A stretch of DNA of 64,000 bases from Lonsdalea iberica (GTDB lineage: Bacteria > Pseudomonadota > Gammaproteobacteria > Enterobacterales > Enterobacteriaceae), in assembly GCF_002111585.1 (NCBI RefSeq), contig NZ_LUTP01000017.1, positions 1 to 64,000 of the forward strand, read 5' to 3'. The notes under the pieces are model-generated. The model was given only the letters and a program-made list of their open reading frames with translations. It was not told the DNA's origin and searched no databases. Below, piece after piece: positions 28,301 through 38,560 of the stretch; position 1 is the stretch's first letter, and each line of letters opens with the position of its first letter. A program made the position numbers and the translations under genes.

Positions 28301-29833
28301 TTATTTCCAGCTGGCCATCGCGAAGCGCGGCAGCTCGTCAGGCCAATCCTCGAAGTTCAGATCGGAGGTGAAGGCATAATGCGTGGAGTAGGAGAACATC
28401 GGCGCCAGATAGGCCTGCGACGAGATCCGCCCCAACGCCTCGGCATACAGGGCGCTGCGCTGTTTGGGGTCGAGCGTTTCATCCGCCTTAGCCAACGTGG
28501 CGGTAACCTCGGCGTCTTTCCAAATATCATCGCCCCGGCCGCCGAAATAGGGCGTAGTAAACGCGGCGGCATCGTTGATGGAGAACGATCCCCAGGTGCG
28601 GATCGCCATGGGCGCTTTACCGGAGATCAGATCCGCCGCCAGCACCGTGTACTGAACGTAGTGAAGACGGGCGCGAATGCCGACCTTGCGCAGATCGCCG
28701 ATGATCGCTTCAGCATAGTCGCGCTCGCGATAAGCCCAGATCTCGGTTTCAAAGCCGTTGGGATAACCGGCTTCCGCCAGCAGCTGCTTCGCCTTCTCCG
28801 GGTTGTAGTCATATTTGATGACTTTGCTGGTGTCGCAGGCGGTTTGGGTGCGGAAGCAGGCGGAATAGACCGACTGACTGCCGCCGCGAACCAGATTGTT
28901 AACAATGGCCTCGCGATTGATGGCGTGGTTCACCGCCTGACGCACGCGCAGATCCTTGAACGGCTCGCCGCCCGGTCCCTTGGCGTGAGTGTTCAGGGCC
29001 ATAAAGCCGATGCGCATGGTTTCACCGCTTTTGACGGTGAGGTTCGGCATGGTCTCCAGCGAGGTGATCTGATCGGCGGGCACCCGCCAGATCCAGTCAA
29101 CCTGACCGGTCATCAGCTGCGCCAGCCTAGTTTCCGGATCGCGGATGACCACAAACTGCAGCTTGCCGATTTTCGGCTGTCCCTGCGGGCTGTCCGCAAA
29201 GTAATCGGGGTTCTTTTCCATACTCACGCCCTGAGCGGGGGTGACTTTGGTGATTTTGTAAGGGCCGGTGCCGATGGGCGCCTGGCTGAATCCGGCCAGC
29301 TTCACCTTCTGGTAATAGGCTGACGGATAAATGGGCGTGGGGCCGGAGAGATATTCCAGCGCGGCGGGGAACGGTTTTTTTAGCTTCAGCCGGACGGTGT
29401 AGTCATCCACCTTTTCGGTGGTTTCAATCCAGTCCACACTCTGCGGCATCACCGATGACGTGCCGGGGCCAGCGATATGGTTGAAGGTATAGGCCACATC
29501 TTCCGCGGTGAAGGGATCGCCGTTGTGGAAGGTGATCCCTTTTCGCAGATGAATGAGTAGAGACGTGGGCGATTCCCAACTCCAGTCCGAAGCCAGTTCA
29601 GGTTTATATTCGCCGGTTTTGGGATCGCGATAGATCAGGGTATCCCAGACCAGGTGGGCGAGGATCACGCCTTCACGAAGGTTATTATGATAAGGGCTGA
29701 CGTTTTCCACCTCGTTATCGGAGGCGTAAACCAGCGTGTCATTCTGTTTTCCCGCATAGCTGGAAGATGCGCAGCCGAGGAGGAGTACAGACAAAACACC
29801 GCGTTTGATCTGTCTTGTCAGTGAACAAGCCAT
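28301..29833 (-). CDS. Extracellular solute-binding protein, family 5 (peptide importer)
   Basis: About 510 residues from ATG 29833 (GGAG seven bases before it). Signal peptide RGVLSVLLLGCASSSYA; the cysteine in LLGCASS is not an ideal lipobox, and cleavage after SYA is more likely. Family 5 motifs include LASDWSWESPTSLLIHLRKG, FHNGDPFTAEDVAYTFNH, GTGPYKITKV and AVNHAINREAIV. These proteins bind di- or oligopeptides, nickel chelates or related ligands in the periplasm. First gene of a sbp-permease-permease-ATPase-ATPase-M20 peptidase operon. The ligand cannot be named from sequence. Confidence 0.92.
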   Translation of the reverse strand: MACSLTRQIKRGVLSVLLLGCASSSYAGKQNDTLVYASDNEVENVSPYHNNLREGVILAHLVWDTLIYRDPKTGEYKPELASDWSWESPTSLLIHLRKGITFHNGDPFTAEDVAYTFNHIAGPGTSSVMPQSVDWIETTEKVDDYTVRLKLKKPFPAALEYLSGPTPIYPSAYYQKVKLAGFSQAPIGTGPYKITKVTPAQGVSMEKNPDYFADSPQGQPKIGKLQFVVIRDPETRLAQLMTGQVDWIWRVPADQITSLETMPNLTVKSGETMRIGFMALNTHAKGPGGEPFKDLRVRQAVNHAINREAIVNNLVRGGSQSVYSACFRTQTACDTSKVIKYDYNPEKAKQLLAEAGYPNGFETEIWAYRERDYAEAIIGDLRKVGIRARLHYVQYTVLAADLISGKAPMAIRTWGSFSINDAAAFTTPYFGGRGDDIWKDAEVTATLAKADETLDPKQRSALYAEALGRISSQAYLAPMFSYSTHYAFTSDLNFEDWPDELPRFAMASWK

Positions 29834-31139
29834 AGGATTCTCCATTCGATACACTTCATGAAAGAATTAAATCGCCACAATCTCACCTACGTTCCGACAG
29901 GAAGTTGCAAGAGTGGAGCCAACCCCGGCTTCCTAACCTTACTGATTTTCGATACAAGATTTCTAATAATGAGAAACCGCCTAACCCGAGCTGCTTTCGG
30001 CGCAAACCACAGGTCATTAAGGTGTGATAGGTTTTATTGATAGACGGGTATTCTGGGAATGGGCGTTTAGCGGCGGTGCAACAGCATGATCGACGCGCAC
30101 CCTTTTAAGGCACCGGGACCTCCCCCACGAATGACGTCATCGATGCGCCCCCAAATACAGGCGTTACCCGCCCGCACAGCATCGTCACTCACACCGGAAG
30201 TGGCCACGTTCCTTTCGCCCCAGTTCGTGCGCCCCGCGATAAATCGAAAAACAGTGGCAGGGGGGGATTTCCGCTCGACACCCCAGAAGCAGACGAATGA
30301 TGTTCGTCATTCGGTGAGAAAGGGAATCAATGCCAAAACTAATCACGATGAGACAACTTCATTTATCACTGAACAATGTAATTCAACGCCGTTCCAGGCC
30401 GATTAAACATATTCGCCGGGGAAAATAAACTTCATCGTGGGCGGCGGAATATTCTTTCTAGTGGCATTCGGCGAGAATGTATTTTCCCACCTTGTCAGAC
30501 ACCCTAGCCTGTTAGCGGTCATGGCAGTTTTAGCGAGGCCCGACAATATCGACAAATATCTCGACGCACAGACGTTCTGTGGCGGAGGGTATCCCTGAGT
30601 TTATGGCGAGTAATTTCTCCGCGTGCTGTGAGTGACGCCCAAGGTACAAACCTGTCGCTAACAGGGGGAAAAACAACATCCCTACTATCTTATTGTTTTA
30701 AAGATTTAATTTAAGCGCCCCTTCCCTAAGCAACACTCTCGCATTGTGCCTGAATGACGATGTGGCGCCCGCTTTTCGGCCTTTATCGCTTTTGCTAATC
30801 GACAATCAATATTATTAATTGGCCTCGTGAGTCGCGGATAGAGATGATAGCGGCATCGAATCCTCCCGCTTAAAACAGGATAAAGAATAAATAAACCCGT
30901 CCGTCGCCAGCGTGGCGATGCTTATTAAGGCATCACCGAATCAATGACCATTACGTCGTTGTTATATTTGACGCGAATTTATTTATCCGTCGCAACACAT
31001 GGAATATTTTAACCAGAGCGAAAGCCATCGCCGCCGTTATTAAATAATTCTGACATCACCGGCCGTTGATTAATTTTTAATTGTTGCCCAGACGCGCGTT
31101 CATTCTTTTTCACTAACCAACCAGAGCGAATAGAAAAGT
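29834..31139. other. 1.3-kb region without recognisable genes
   Basis: Only short frames without family resemblance (such as 30086-30406). It must hold the promoter of the peptide importer operon on the minus strand near 29850-30000 and that of the exporter gene on the plus strand near 31000-31139. No structured element was identified. Confidence 0.6.
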
Positions 31140-31775
31140 ATGTCTACGACCGTATTAATGACTGGCTTTATGACCAGCGCCGGATTACTGCTCTCTATTG
31201 GCGCACAGAATTCATTTGTGTTGCGTCAGGGCGTGCGTCGGGAACATGTCTTTTTAATCTGTACCCTCTGCTTCCTGTTAGACATTTTATTGATCAGCGC
31301 AGGCGTCTTTGGCGTCAGCGAGCTGCTCAGTTCCCACCCGTGGGCGCTGAATTGCCTGACGCTGGCAGGCGTATTATTTTTGATCCACTACGGCTTCTGT
31401 GCGCTTCGCAGCGCCTGGCGAGGCAACCAAAGTCTGCGCCTTGGCGCGACCGGCAACGCGCGGGCCAGCCGTCTTTCCGCTGTCACCGCCTGTCTGGCCG
31501 TCAGCCTCCTCAATCCCAACGTCTACCTGGATACCGTCGCTATCATCGGCGGCATATCGTCCGGGCTGGGTCATGAGCAAAAAGTCTTCTACTTAGCAGG
31601 CGCGTTGCTGGCCTCCGGCCTCTGGTTCTATGCCATCGGCTACCTCGCTTCCGCCTGCGCGCGTTTGTTCGAGAAGAACCTGACCTGGCGCGTGCTGGAT
31701 AGCTTTATCGGCGTATACATGCTGTTTATCGCCTGGCAGTTGCTGCGGCTCATCCTGTCTCCGGCGGCGTCATGA
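31140..31775 (+). CDS. LysE/ArgO-family amino acid exporter
   Basis: A 211-residue inner-membrane protein with about six hydrophobic segments. The LysE/ArgO signature is present: SIGAQNSFVLRQGVRREHV near the N-terminus and SLLNPNVYLDTVAIIGG at about residues 121-137, where the NPN region is shared by ArgO. ArgO exports L-arginine and its toxic analogue canavanine in E. coli under ArgP control; LysE exports lysine and arginine. E. coli argO lies elsewhere (near argP), so this could be a second, paralogous exporter. Monocistronic, convergent with the dehydrogenase gene. Confidence 0.85.
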   Translation: MSTTVLMTGFMTSAGLLLSIGAQNSFVLRQGVRREHVFLICTLCFLLDILLISAGVFGVSELLSSHPWALNCLTLAGVLFLIHYGFCALRSAWRGNQSLRLGATGNARASRLSAVTACLAVSLLNPNVYLDTVAIIGGISSGLGHEQKVFYLAGALLASGLWFYAIGYLASACARLFEKNLTWRVLDSFIGVYMLFIAWQLLRLILSPAAS

Positions 31776-31808
31776 TGCCCGCCGCCACTTCTTCGTCCAT
31801 CGAGCGCC

Positions 31809-32897
31809 TTAGCGGGCGATGCGGGCCGCGAGTGACTCAACGCGGCGAATCGCCTCCCGCAACGTTGTTTCCGTCACCGTAAACGGCATGGCGTCCATAT
31901 CCGCTGTTTTGACGGCCGCCTGCAAGATGGCTTGCAGTTCGGCATCGGTCAGATCGGGACTGATGTCCGCCAACGTCAGCGGCACGGCGCAGGCATGCGC
32001 CAGCGATAGCGCCTCCAGCAGTTCTTCGTCGCTCCGTGCTTCCAGCGCCAGCAGGCACAGATTGCCGAACCCCACCAGCAATCCGTGGCCAACGTCGCGG
32101 GTCTTGTCGCAGACGGTGAAGCCTTCAAACAGCGCGTGCGCCGCGGCGGCATGCGCGCCGCTGGCCATAATGGAGGTCAGTCCGGCGAACAAGAAGATCG
32201 CATCCAGCACCTGATCCAGCGCTTCGTTGGCGCGATCTTCCGCCACCGCGCGACAGGCCTCGGCGCCATAGCGTTCGATCAGTTGGAAACAGATCGCGCT
32301 GTGGGCGCGAGAGGAAGCGGCCAAACCGCTGTGATTGTGCCCGGTATCAATCGCCCGGAACTCATACCACTTCGCGAGCGTATCCCCCAACCCCGCGGCG
32401 AGCCAACGCAACGGCGCTTGGGCTAACAGCGAGCTGTCGATGATGACCGCATTCGGCGCAGACGGCAGATGACACACAGCGACAAAATGCCCGTCCTCTT
32501 CGTAGATAACAGAAAGCGGAGTGACCGCCGCGCAGGTACCGGCGATGGTGGGCAGCGTCACGACGGGGATCCCCGCCTGATGCGCCACCCGCTTGCCTGT
32601 GTCCAGCGACTTCCCGCCGCCCACGGACAGCAGAACGTCGCTGTCGGTTTCCGCCACGCGGGCGCACAGTCGTTCGACCTGCTTGTCGCTGCAATGCCCG
32701 CCGAACCACTCTACGGCGCTTAACGTGAGACCGGCCTGCGTCAGTTGGGTACGGATTTTCTCTTCCGTCGCCGCCAATGCCTGGTGACCGCCGACAACCA
32801 ATACGCGCGTCCCTAACCCTGCACAGATGTCCCCTAACTGACGGCTGGCGTCCGCCCCGCGTACGATTTTCGCGGGGAAAATAACCTGTTGTGTCAT
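31809..32897 (-). CDS. Iron-containing alcohol dehydrogenase, HcxA (YbdH)/GldA-like
   Basis: About 362 residues from ATG 32897, which follows AGGAAA. The N-terminal nucleotide-binding part has VLVVGGHQAL and LLSVGGGKSLDTGKRVAH, then PTIAGTCAAVTPLSVIY. Metal ligands are expected at Asp in AAGLGDTLAKWYE, His in HAAAAHALFEG and His in VGHGLLVGFG. The PTIA-TCAA-TPLSV pattern matches E. coli YbdH/HcxA, which reduces 2-oxoglutarate and 2-oxobutyrate to hydroxy acids, better than glycerol dehydrogenase. 2-Oxobutyrate is also what the ACC deaminase makes, but no direct link can be claimed. The codons up to 32963 are probably not translated. Confidence 0.8.
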   Translation of the reverse strand: MTQQVIFPAKIVRGADASRQLGDICAGLGTRVLVVGGHQALAATEEKIRTQLTQAGLTLSAVEWFGGHCSDKQVERLCARVAETDSDVLLSVGGGKSLDTGKRVAHQAGIPVVTLPTIAGTCAAVTPLSVIYEEDGHFVAVCHLPSAPNAVIIDSSLLAQAPLRWLAAGLGDTLAKWYEFRAIDTGHNHSGLAASSRAHSAICFQLIERYGAEACRAVAEDRANEALDQVLDAIFLFAGLTSIMASGAHAAAAHALFEGFTVCDKTRDVGHGLLVGFGNLCLLALEARSDEELLEALSLAHACAVPLTLADISPDLTDAELQAILQAAVKTADMDAMPFTVTETTLREAIRRVESLAARIAR

Positions 32898-33267
32898 GTG
32901 CTTTCCTGCCTGTTTTAGCATAAAACCAATGAGTGACTTAGACACCGAGCGGCAGACGCCCAAGCGAACTCCCTCCGTGCGGCTTTCTTGACGGCCTCAT
33001 TTCACGTTAGCACGTGCGGCGATGGAACGCGTATCCTCCGTCAGTCGTTAGGATCCGTCACGGGACGACGGCGCGGCATCTCACGGGCTGCGTCAGCGCA
33101 TCTGCGCTTCCCCTTTATCCAACGAATATCAGGGAACCACTCAGGGCGATGACGGACGGAAACGATTGAGCGTCAGCAATTAATGTCGATACAACGCCTG
33201 ACAGCACGCGCCGCTTCTGACAAAATACGCGCCATCCCCCGTTTGTGAAATGATGGATTTTCTATAG
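32898..33267. other. Divergent intergenic region upstream of folD
   Basis: About 370 bases between two divergent genes; no gene. Promoters for both should lie here. No operator was recognised. Confidence 0.5.
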
Positions 33268-34137
33268 ATGGTTGCGAAACTTATTGATGGTAAAACGATT
33301 GCGCAGCAAGTTAAGAGCGAAGTTGCTGCGCGTGTCCAAGAGCGTCTGGCCGCCGGTAAGCGAGCGCCGGGTCTGGCGGTTATCCTGGTAGGGGACGATC
33401 CCGCTTCTCAGATCTATGTCGGCAGCAAACGACGGGTCTGTGAGGAAGTCGGTTTCATTTCCCGCTCCTACGATCTGCCCTCCACCACCGCCGAAAGCGA
33501 GCTGCTGGCGCTGATTGACCGACTGAATGCCGATGAGACCATTGACGGTATTTTGGTGCAGTTGCCGCTGCCGCAGGGCATCGACAATACCAGCGTCATC
33601 GAACGCATCGCACCCGACAAAGACGTGGACGGTTTTCACCCGTACAACGTCGGCCGCCTCTGCCAGCGCGCGCCGCTGCTGCGCTCCTGTACGCCGCGTG
33701 GGATCATCACGCTGCTGGAGCAGTACAAGATCGACATGTTCGGTCTGAACGCCGTCGTCATCGGCGCATCGAACATTGTCGGTCGTCCGATGAGTCTGGA
33801 GCTGCTGCTGGCCGGTTGCACCACGACCGTGACGCACCGCTTCACGAAGAATTTGCGCCAGCACGTTGAGAACGCCGATTTGCTGGTCGTCGCCGTCGGT
33901 AAACCGGGCTTTATTCCCGGCGACTGGATCAAACCCGGCGCGGTTGTGATCGATGTCGGCATCAATCGACTGGAAGACGGCAAAGTCGTGGGCGATATTG
34001 ATTTTGCCGGCGCGAGCGAGCGCGCATCCTTCATCACGCCGGTCCCCGGCGGCGTCGGCCCGATGACCGTCGCCACCCTAATTCAAAATACCTTGCAGGC
34101 CTGCGAGGAATATCACGACACACCCGCAAAGGCATAA
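33268..34137 (+). CDS. folD: Methylenetetrahydrofolate dehydrogenase/cyclohydrolase FolD
   Basis: A 289-residue bifunctional one-carbon enzyme that interconverts 5,10-methylene- and 10-formyl-tetrahydrofolate with NADP. Catalytic Y50 and K54 sit in QIYVGSKRR, the folate site motif VQLPLPQG is present, the NADP site is [15 protein letters not shown] and the family signature [12 protein letters not shown] is near the C-terminus. It is followed after 9 bases by ybcJ, as in E. coli. Cytoplasmic. Confidence 0.97.
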   Translation: MVAKLIDGKTIAQQVKSEVAARVQERLAAGKRAPGLAVILVGDDPASQIYVGSKRRVCEEVGFISRSYDLPSTTAESELLALIDRLNADETIDGILVQLPLPQGIDNTSVIERIAPDKDVDGFHPYNVGRLCQRAPLLRSCTPRGIITLLEQYKIDMFGLNAVVIGASNIVGRPMSLELLLAGCTTTVTHRFTKNLRQHVENADLLVVAVGKPGFIPGDWIKPGAVVIDVGINRLEDGKVVGDIDFAGASERASFITPVPGGVGPMTVATLIQNTLQACEEYHDTPAKA

Positions 34138-34146
34138 ACTGAGATT

Positions 34147-34359
34147 ATGGAAATTTTTCACCTGAACCAACATCCGCACGTTGAACTGTGCGATCTGCTG
34201 AAACTCCTCGGCTGGAGCGACAGCGGCGCCTCCGCCAAACAGCTCATCGCCAACGGCGACGTGAGCGTCGACGACCACATTGAAACGCGTAAGCGTTGTA
34301 AAATCGTCGCCGGTCAGGTCGTGCGTTTCGCGGACCAGGCGGTCACCGTTCAGGCCTAA
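34147..34359 (+). CDS. ybcJ: S4-domain RNA-binding protein YbcJ
   Basis: A 70-residue protein that is almost entirely one S4 RNA-binding fold (LLKLLGWSDSGASAKQLIAN, then SVDDHIETRKRCKIVAGQVV). E. coli YbcJ has the same size and place after folD. Its target RNA is not established; an association with ribosomes or RNA handling is inferred from the domain. Same operon as folD. A weak hairpin (CCCACATC 34398-34405 with GATGTGGG 34418-34425) follows it. Confidence 0.93.
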   Translation: MEIFHLNQHPHVELCDLLKLLGWSDSGASAKQLIANGDVSVDDHIETRKRCKIVAGQVVRFADQAVTVQA

Positions 34360-34561
34360 ATCGCCCGACTGAGATCGCCGCGGCATCGCGTATTTCCCCC
34401 ACATCCCCCCTTGCGGAGATGTGGGCTCCTCTCCTCTTCCCCTCTCACTGTCACATTATCCTTCTGCCATGACGCGCCATTGCAATGCGCCTATCCTCGC
34501 CTGCGTGCGAGATATCCAGGATTCGGGTTCAGGAAGGAAGAAAGTCAACATCGGGGAGAAT

Positions 34562-34602
34562 CAATGAAAACAGGCCGGGAGCGAATCAGCTTCCGGCCTG
34601 TG
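34562..34602 (-). terminator. Intrinsic terminator of cysS
   Basis: A 12-bp stem with one G-T wobble (34571-34582 with 34589-34600) and a 6-base loop. On the minus strand it is followed by TTTTCATT. It lies about 60 bases past the cysS stop. Confidence 0.8.
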
Positions 34603-34659
34603 GATGAGCGTGAGAGGCGGCGAAACGAAGCGCTCCGCCGCGAAGGGAAGCTCGAGGGC

Positions 34660-36045
34660 TTACTTACGACGCCAAATTGTCCCCTGTGGACCGTCTTCCA
34701 GCACGATCCCCATTTCGTTGAGGCGGTCGCGCGCGGCATCCGCCATTCCCCAGTCTTTACTCTGACGCGCATCGTTGCGCTGTTTAATCAACGCTTCGAT
34801 TTCCGCCACTTCGTCATCATCCGCCTGAGCGCCGCTCTGAAGGAATAGCTCCGGCTCTTGCTCCAGCAGGCCCAGCACTTTCGCCAGCTGTCGCAGCGCG
34901 GCGGCCAGACCGTTCGCCGCCGCAGGATCTTCCGCCTTCATCCGGTTGACTTCGCGCGCCATATCAAACAGCACGGAGTAAGCTTCCGGGGTATTGAAGT
35001 CGTCGTCCATCGCCTCGCGGAAACGGGCTTCGAAGGTTTCGCCGCCGCTGGCCGCCGCCGATGCGTCCATGCCGCGCAACGCGGTGTATAAGCGCTCCAG
35101 CGAGGCGCGGGCCTGCTTGAGGTTCTCCTCGCTGTAGTTCAACTGGCTGCGGTAGTGGCCGGACATCAAAAAGTAGCGAATAGTTTCAGCGTCGTAGTGC
35201 GCCAACACATCGCGGACGGTGAAGAAGTTGTTCAGGGATTTGGACATCTTTTCCCGGTCGACCATCACCATGCCGGAGTGCATCCAGAAGTTGACGTATT
35301 CGCCGCCGTGAGCGCAGGTGGACTGCGCAATTTCGTTTTCATGGTGCGGGAACATCAGATCCGAACCGCCGCCGTGAATGTCGAAGTGCTCGCCCAGCTG
35401 CTTACAGTTCATGGCGGAGCATTCAATATGCCAGCCGGGACGACCGTTACCCCACGGCGACGGCCAGCTCGGCTCGCCGGGCTTGGACATCTTCCACAAG
35501 ACAAAATCCATCGGGTTGCGTTTAACGTCTGCGATTTCAACCCGAGCGCCCGCCTGCAGTTGCTCCAAATCCTGACGGGACAGGATGCCGTAATCCGCAT
35601 CGGTGTCGACCGCGAACATCACATCGCCGTTTTTCGCCACATAGGCGTGGTCACGTTCCATCAACTGCTGCACCAGCGCAATGATTTCACCGATATGCCG
35701 GGTGGCGCGCGGCTCGACGTCCGGCGGCAGAATATTCAAGGCTCTGAAATCGTCATGCATCTCGGCAATCATGCGGTCAGTCAGTTGCTCAATGGTTTCG
35801 CCGTTTTTCGCCGCACGCTGAATGATTTTGTCATCAATGTCCGTAATATTGCGGACATACTTCACTTCGTAGCCGAGGTAACGCAGATAACGCGTGACCA
35901 CATCGAACGCCACGAAAGTCCGCCCGTGACCAATGTGACACAGGTCGTAGACGGTTATCCCGCACACATACATACCGACTTTGTCAGCGTGAATGGGTTT
36001 GAATTCCTCTTTTTGACGAGTCAGGGTATTAAAAATCTTTAGCAT
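34660..36045 (-). CDS. cysS: Cysteinyl-tRNA synthetase
   Basis: A 461-residue class I synthetase, the usual length. HIGH motif at residues 37-40 and KMSKS at 266-270. The zinc site that recognises the cysteine thiol is complete: C28, C209, H234 and E238. It charges tRNA-Cys in the cytoplasm. Essential; single-gene unit with its own terminator. Divergent from nothing immediate: a DoxX gene lies 340 bases upstream in the same direction, behind a terminator. Confidence 0.98.
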   Translation of the reverse strand: MLKIFNTLTRQKEEFKPIHADKVGMYVCGITVYDLCHIGHGRTFVAFDVVTRYLRYLGYEVKYVRNITDIDDKIIQRAAKNGETIEQLTDRMIAEMHDDFRALNILPPDVEPRATRHIGEIIALVQQLMERDHAYVAKNGDVMFAVDTDADYGILSRQDLEQLQAGARVEIADVKRNPMDFVLWKMSKPGEPSWPSPWGNGRPGWHIECSAMNCKQLGEHFDIHGGGSDLMFPHHENEIAQSTCAHGGEYVNFWMHSGMVMVDREKMSKSLNNFFTVRDVLAHYDAETIRYFLMSGHYRSQLNYSEENLKQARASLERLYTALRGMDASAAASGGETFEARFREAMDDDFNTPEAYSVLFDMAREVNRMKAEDPAAANGLAAALRQLAKVLGLLEQEPELFLQSGAQADDDEVAEIEALIKQRNDARQSKDWGMADAARDRLNEMGIVLEDGPQGTIWRRK

Positions 36046-36384
36046 CGGGACATTCCATGGTGTTCGCAGGATATGAGCATCACTGTTTGCGTTACGCGTA
36101 TCAAAGTATGAGTGGCCAGCGTTTCGGGCCCAGGCAGCGTATTGAACCCCGAACCCTGACCTATTGCAAGATCAGTACCATCAGGCGGTGGAAGTTATTT
36201 CATCCTGAGAAAAAGATTTTTAACAGAAAAAACAAACGCCCAACCGGCGGTTCGGGCAAGAGTAAGGTGGGAAAATACCCCTTCACACGAAGGGGTTAAC
36301 GTGTGCTCTCTTGGTATGCTGCGCGGCTTTATCGTTTCAGGCGCGGCGTTCCCGAAGGCGCCTGGCGTCGGAAAAGATGTCGCG
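36046..36384. other. Intergenic region between cysS and the DoxX gene
   Basis: No gene. It contains the terminator of the DoxX gene (36228-36257) and must contain the cysS promoter on the minus strand. Confidence 0.55.
36228..36257 (-). terminator. Intrinsic terminator of the DoxX-family gene
   Basis: GCCC-AACC...GGTT-GGGC hairpin at 36238-36257 which, on the minus strand, is followed by GTTTGTTTTTT. Confidence 0.75.
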
Positions 36385-36807
36385 CTACCGCCAGCGGGGG
36401 TTAGACGCCAGCGAGTAACGACCGCCGCCGAGCAGCAGGATGGCCAGGCCGGCGAAAAAGTATACCGCCATGTTCTCAATGCCCCACGCGCCGGTCTTGT
36501 CCAGCGTGAGGGCCGCGGTCAGATCCGTCAGCAGATAAGCGGCCAACATCGTGAGCGTGAAAATGAACGCGGACGGCCGGGTCAGAATACCCAATATCAT
36601 CAACACCGGGGCGATCACCTCGCCCACATAGACGCCATAACCGACGATGCCGGGCAGCCCATGCGCCATCACCATCGACTGAATGCCGCCAATACCGGCG
36701 ATCAGCTTATGCACGCCGTGGAACAGCATCATGGCACCGAATGAAACGCGCAGTACCAGCTTACCGAAATCCGGCCTGTCAAAGAGCGAATTGAACCCGT
36801 TAAGCAT
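36385..36807 (-). CDS. DoxX family membrane protein
   Basis: About 140 residues with four membrane segments. The DoxX/SURF4-type pattern is clear: LRVSFGAMMLFHGVHKL, then VGYGVYVGEVIAPVLMILG and a final hydrophobic segment ending RYSLA. Members sit in the inner membrane; the E. coli relatives YphA and YqjF are of unknown physiological role, and some DoxX proteins are linked to redox or thiol stress. Two ATG codons stand together (36810 and 36807); GGGAGG is better spaced for the second. Monocistronic. Confidence 0.85.
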   Translation of the reverse strand: MLNGFNSLFDRPDFGKLVLRVSFGAMMLFHGVHKLIAGIGGIQSMVMAHGLPGIVGYGVYVGEVIAPVLMILGILTRPSAFIFTLTMLAAYLLTDLTAALTLDKTGAWGIENMAVYFFAGLAILLLGGGRYSLASNPRWR

Positions 36808-36810
36808 CAT

Positions 36811-37150
36811 GCACCTCCCTTGTGGTCACCTGATTAAGGAGAATGATTATCACGTAATCCGGGACGTTTTACCGATTGCCGCGTCACGTTTGAAAAATCG
36901 TTTCTTCCCCCTGTGGCGACGACGATTGCATGACCTCGATATCCGGTTCCGAATCGTTCCACAAGGCAGAGGCAATAAGGTGCGTCTCGCCGCTGGCCAA
37001 TGCGTTTCGCCCTCGACGCTGGGCGTTGGCGCGGGGCGGCCTTTGCTGACTCAGCCATTCACTTATGTTATAAGAGCGCTCTTGGTGGTTCACCGCCTCT
37101 GTAAACCTCTCCTTTATTTTATGTACTATGGCTAAGTAGGAATCATTATT
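36811..37150. other. Divergent intergenic region upstream of ppiB
   Basis: No supportable gene. A candidate -10 (TTATAA near 37067) lies upstream of ppiB; the DoxX promoter should be on the minus strand close to 36840. Confidence 0.45.
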
Positions 37151-37645
37151 ATGATTACGTTTCATACCAACCATGGCGATATCGTCATCAACACTTTCGC
37201 GGACAAAGCGCCTGCTACCGTTGAAAACTTTCTGAAATACTGCCGTAGCGGTTTCTACAGCAACACCATTTTTCACCGCGTGATCAATGGTTTTATGATC
37301 CAGGGCGGCGGTTTTGCTCCGGGTATGGAACAGAAAATCACCGAAGCGCCGATCAAAAACGAAGCCAACAACGGCCTGAAAAATACCCGCGGCACGCTGG
37401 CGATGGCTCGCACCAACGATCCGCACTCCGCCACCGCTCAGTTCTTCATCAACCTGGTGGACAACGACTTCCTGAACTTCCGCTCTGAGCGCCCTGATGG
37501 CTGGGGTTACTGCGTCTTCGCCGAAGTCGTAGAAGGCATGGATGTGGTCGACAAAATTAAAGCGGTCGCCACCGGCCGTAGCGGCATGCACCAGGATGTG
37601 CCGAAGGAAGATGTCGTTGTGACCAGCGTTACGGTCAGCGAGTAA
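37151..37645 (+). CDS. ppiB: Peptidyl-prolyl cis-trans isomerase B (cyclophilin)
   Basis: A 164-residue cytoplasmic cyclophilin, the same size as E. coli PpiB. Motifs [16 protein letters not shown] (with the catalytic Arg of FHRV), [20 protein letters not shown] and the [15 protein letters not shown] tail are intact. No signal peptide, which separates it from periplasmic PpiA. It speeds proline isomerisation during folding. lpxH starts 10 bases after its stop, as in E. coli, so they are probably co-transcribed. Confidence 0.97.
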   Translation: MITFHTNHGDIVINTFADKAPATVENFLKYCRSGFYSNTIFHRVINGFMIQGGGFAPGMEQKITEAPIKNEANNGLKNTRGTLAMARTNDPHSATAQFFINLVDNDFLNFRSERPDGWGYCVFAEVVEGMDVVDKIKAVATGRSGMHQDVPKEDVVVTSVTVSE

Positions 37646-37655
37646 TTTTCTCTGC

Positions 37656-38378
37656 ATGGCGACGCTGTTTATTGGCGATTTACATCTGAGCGAACAGGAA
37701 CCGGCTATTACCGCCGGTTTTCTGCGTTTTTTACGCGAAGAAGCGGCTCAGGCCGACGCGCTGTACATCCTGGGCGACCTGTTCGACGCCTGGATTGGCG
37801 ATGACGATCCGCAGCCGCTGCATCACACCGTCGCCGCCGCGCTGCTGGCGCTGCATCATCAGGGCGTGCCCTGCTACTTCGTCCACGGCAACCGGGATTT
37901 CCTGATCGGCAAGCGCTTCGCCCGCCAGAGCGGCATGACGCTGCTGCCGGAGGAAAACCGAATTGCGCTATACGGTCGCGAGTATCTGGTGCTGCACGGC
38001 GACACGCTGTGCACCGACGACGCCGCCTACCAGCGTTTTCGCCGCCGCGTTCACAACCCGCTGATTCAACGTCTTTTTCTGTGGCTGCCCCTGCGACTCC
38101 GGCTACGTATCGCCGCGCGCATGCGCTCCGCCAGCCAGCAGGCCAACCAGATCAAATCGCTTGAGATCATGGACGTCAATCCTCAGCAGGTCATAGACCG
38201 GCTGCGTCACTTCCAGGTCAAGACCATGATCCACGGTCATACGCATCGACCAGCGATTCATACGCTGACCGTCGACGGAGAGACCGCCCAGCGGGCCGTT
38301 CTCGGCGCCTGGCATGAGGAAGGATCGGTCATCAAAGTCACGCCCGACGGTATTTCACTCCACGCATTCCCGCTTTAA
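37656..38378 (+). CDS. lpxH: UDP-2,3-diacylglucosamine diphosphatase LpxH
   Basis: A 240-residue metallophosphoesterase of lipid A synthesis. It hydrolyses UDP-2,3-diacyl-GlcN to lipid X and UMP at the inner face of the inner membrane. Metal-site residues are visible: D8 and H10 in GDLH, D41 in GDLFDAW, N79 in HGNRDF, H114 in LHGDTL, and IHGHTHRP near residue 195. A basic amphipathic patch around residues 135-160 ([18 protein letters not shown]) is the expected membrane contact. Essential. Downstream of ppiB in one operon. Confidence 0.97.
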   Translation: MATLFIGDLHLSEQEPAITAGFLRFLREEAAQADALYILGDLFDAWIGDDDPQPLHHTVAAALLALHHQGVPCYFVHGNRDFLIGKRFARQSGMTLLPEENRIALYGREYLVLHGDTLCTDDAAYQRFRRRVHNPLIQRLFLWLPLRLRLRIAARMRSASQQANQIKSLEIMDVNPQQVIDRLRHFQVKTMIHGHTHRPAIHTLTVDGETAQRAVLGAWHEEGSVIKVTPDGISLHAFPL

Positions 38379-38426
38379 GTCCTGTTTTCCACCCGTTTTT
38401 TGCGCTAAACCCCGACGTTCATCACG

Positions 38427-38442
38427 ACGCAACCGTTTTCCT
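38427..38442 (+). promoter_or_regulatory. PurR operator upstream of purEK
   Basis: ACGCAACCGTTTTCCT matches the PurR consensus ANGCAANCGNTTNCNT at every fixed position. It lies 118 bases before the purE start, within the promoter region of the purEK operon, which is PurR-repressed in E. coli. Confidence 0.88.
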
Positions 38443-38560
38443 CCCTCTGGGGTCATGGTATGCTCTACGCCCTCGTCGCCGGAGCGCCGACTCGGCGACG
38501 ATGTGTCTATCACCCTGTGCTCTGACCGGCGTCAGGCACATTCACAGGAGCACTACAGGC

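Noticed and set aside
30086-30406. 106-codon plus-strand frame in the 1.3-kb gap
   Set aside because: No ribosome site, no family resemblance, low-complexity Thr/Pro-rich start; treated as non-coding.
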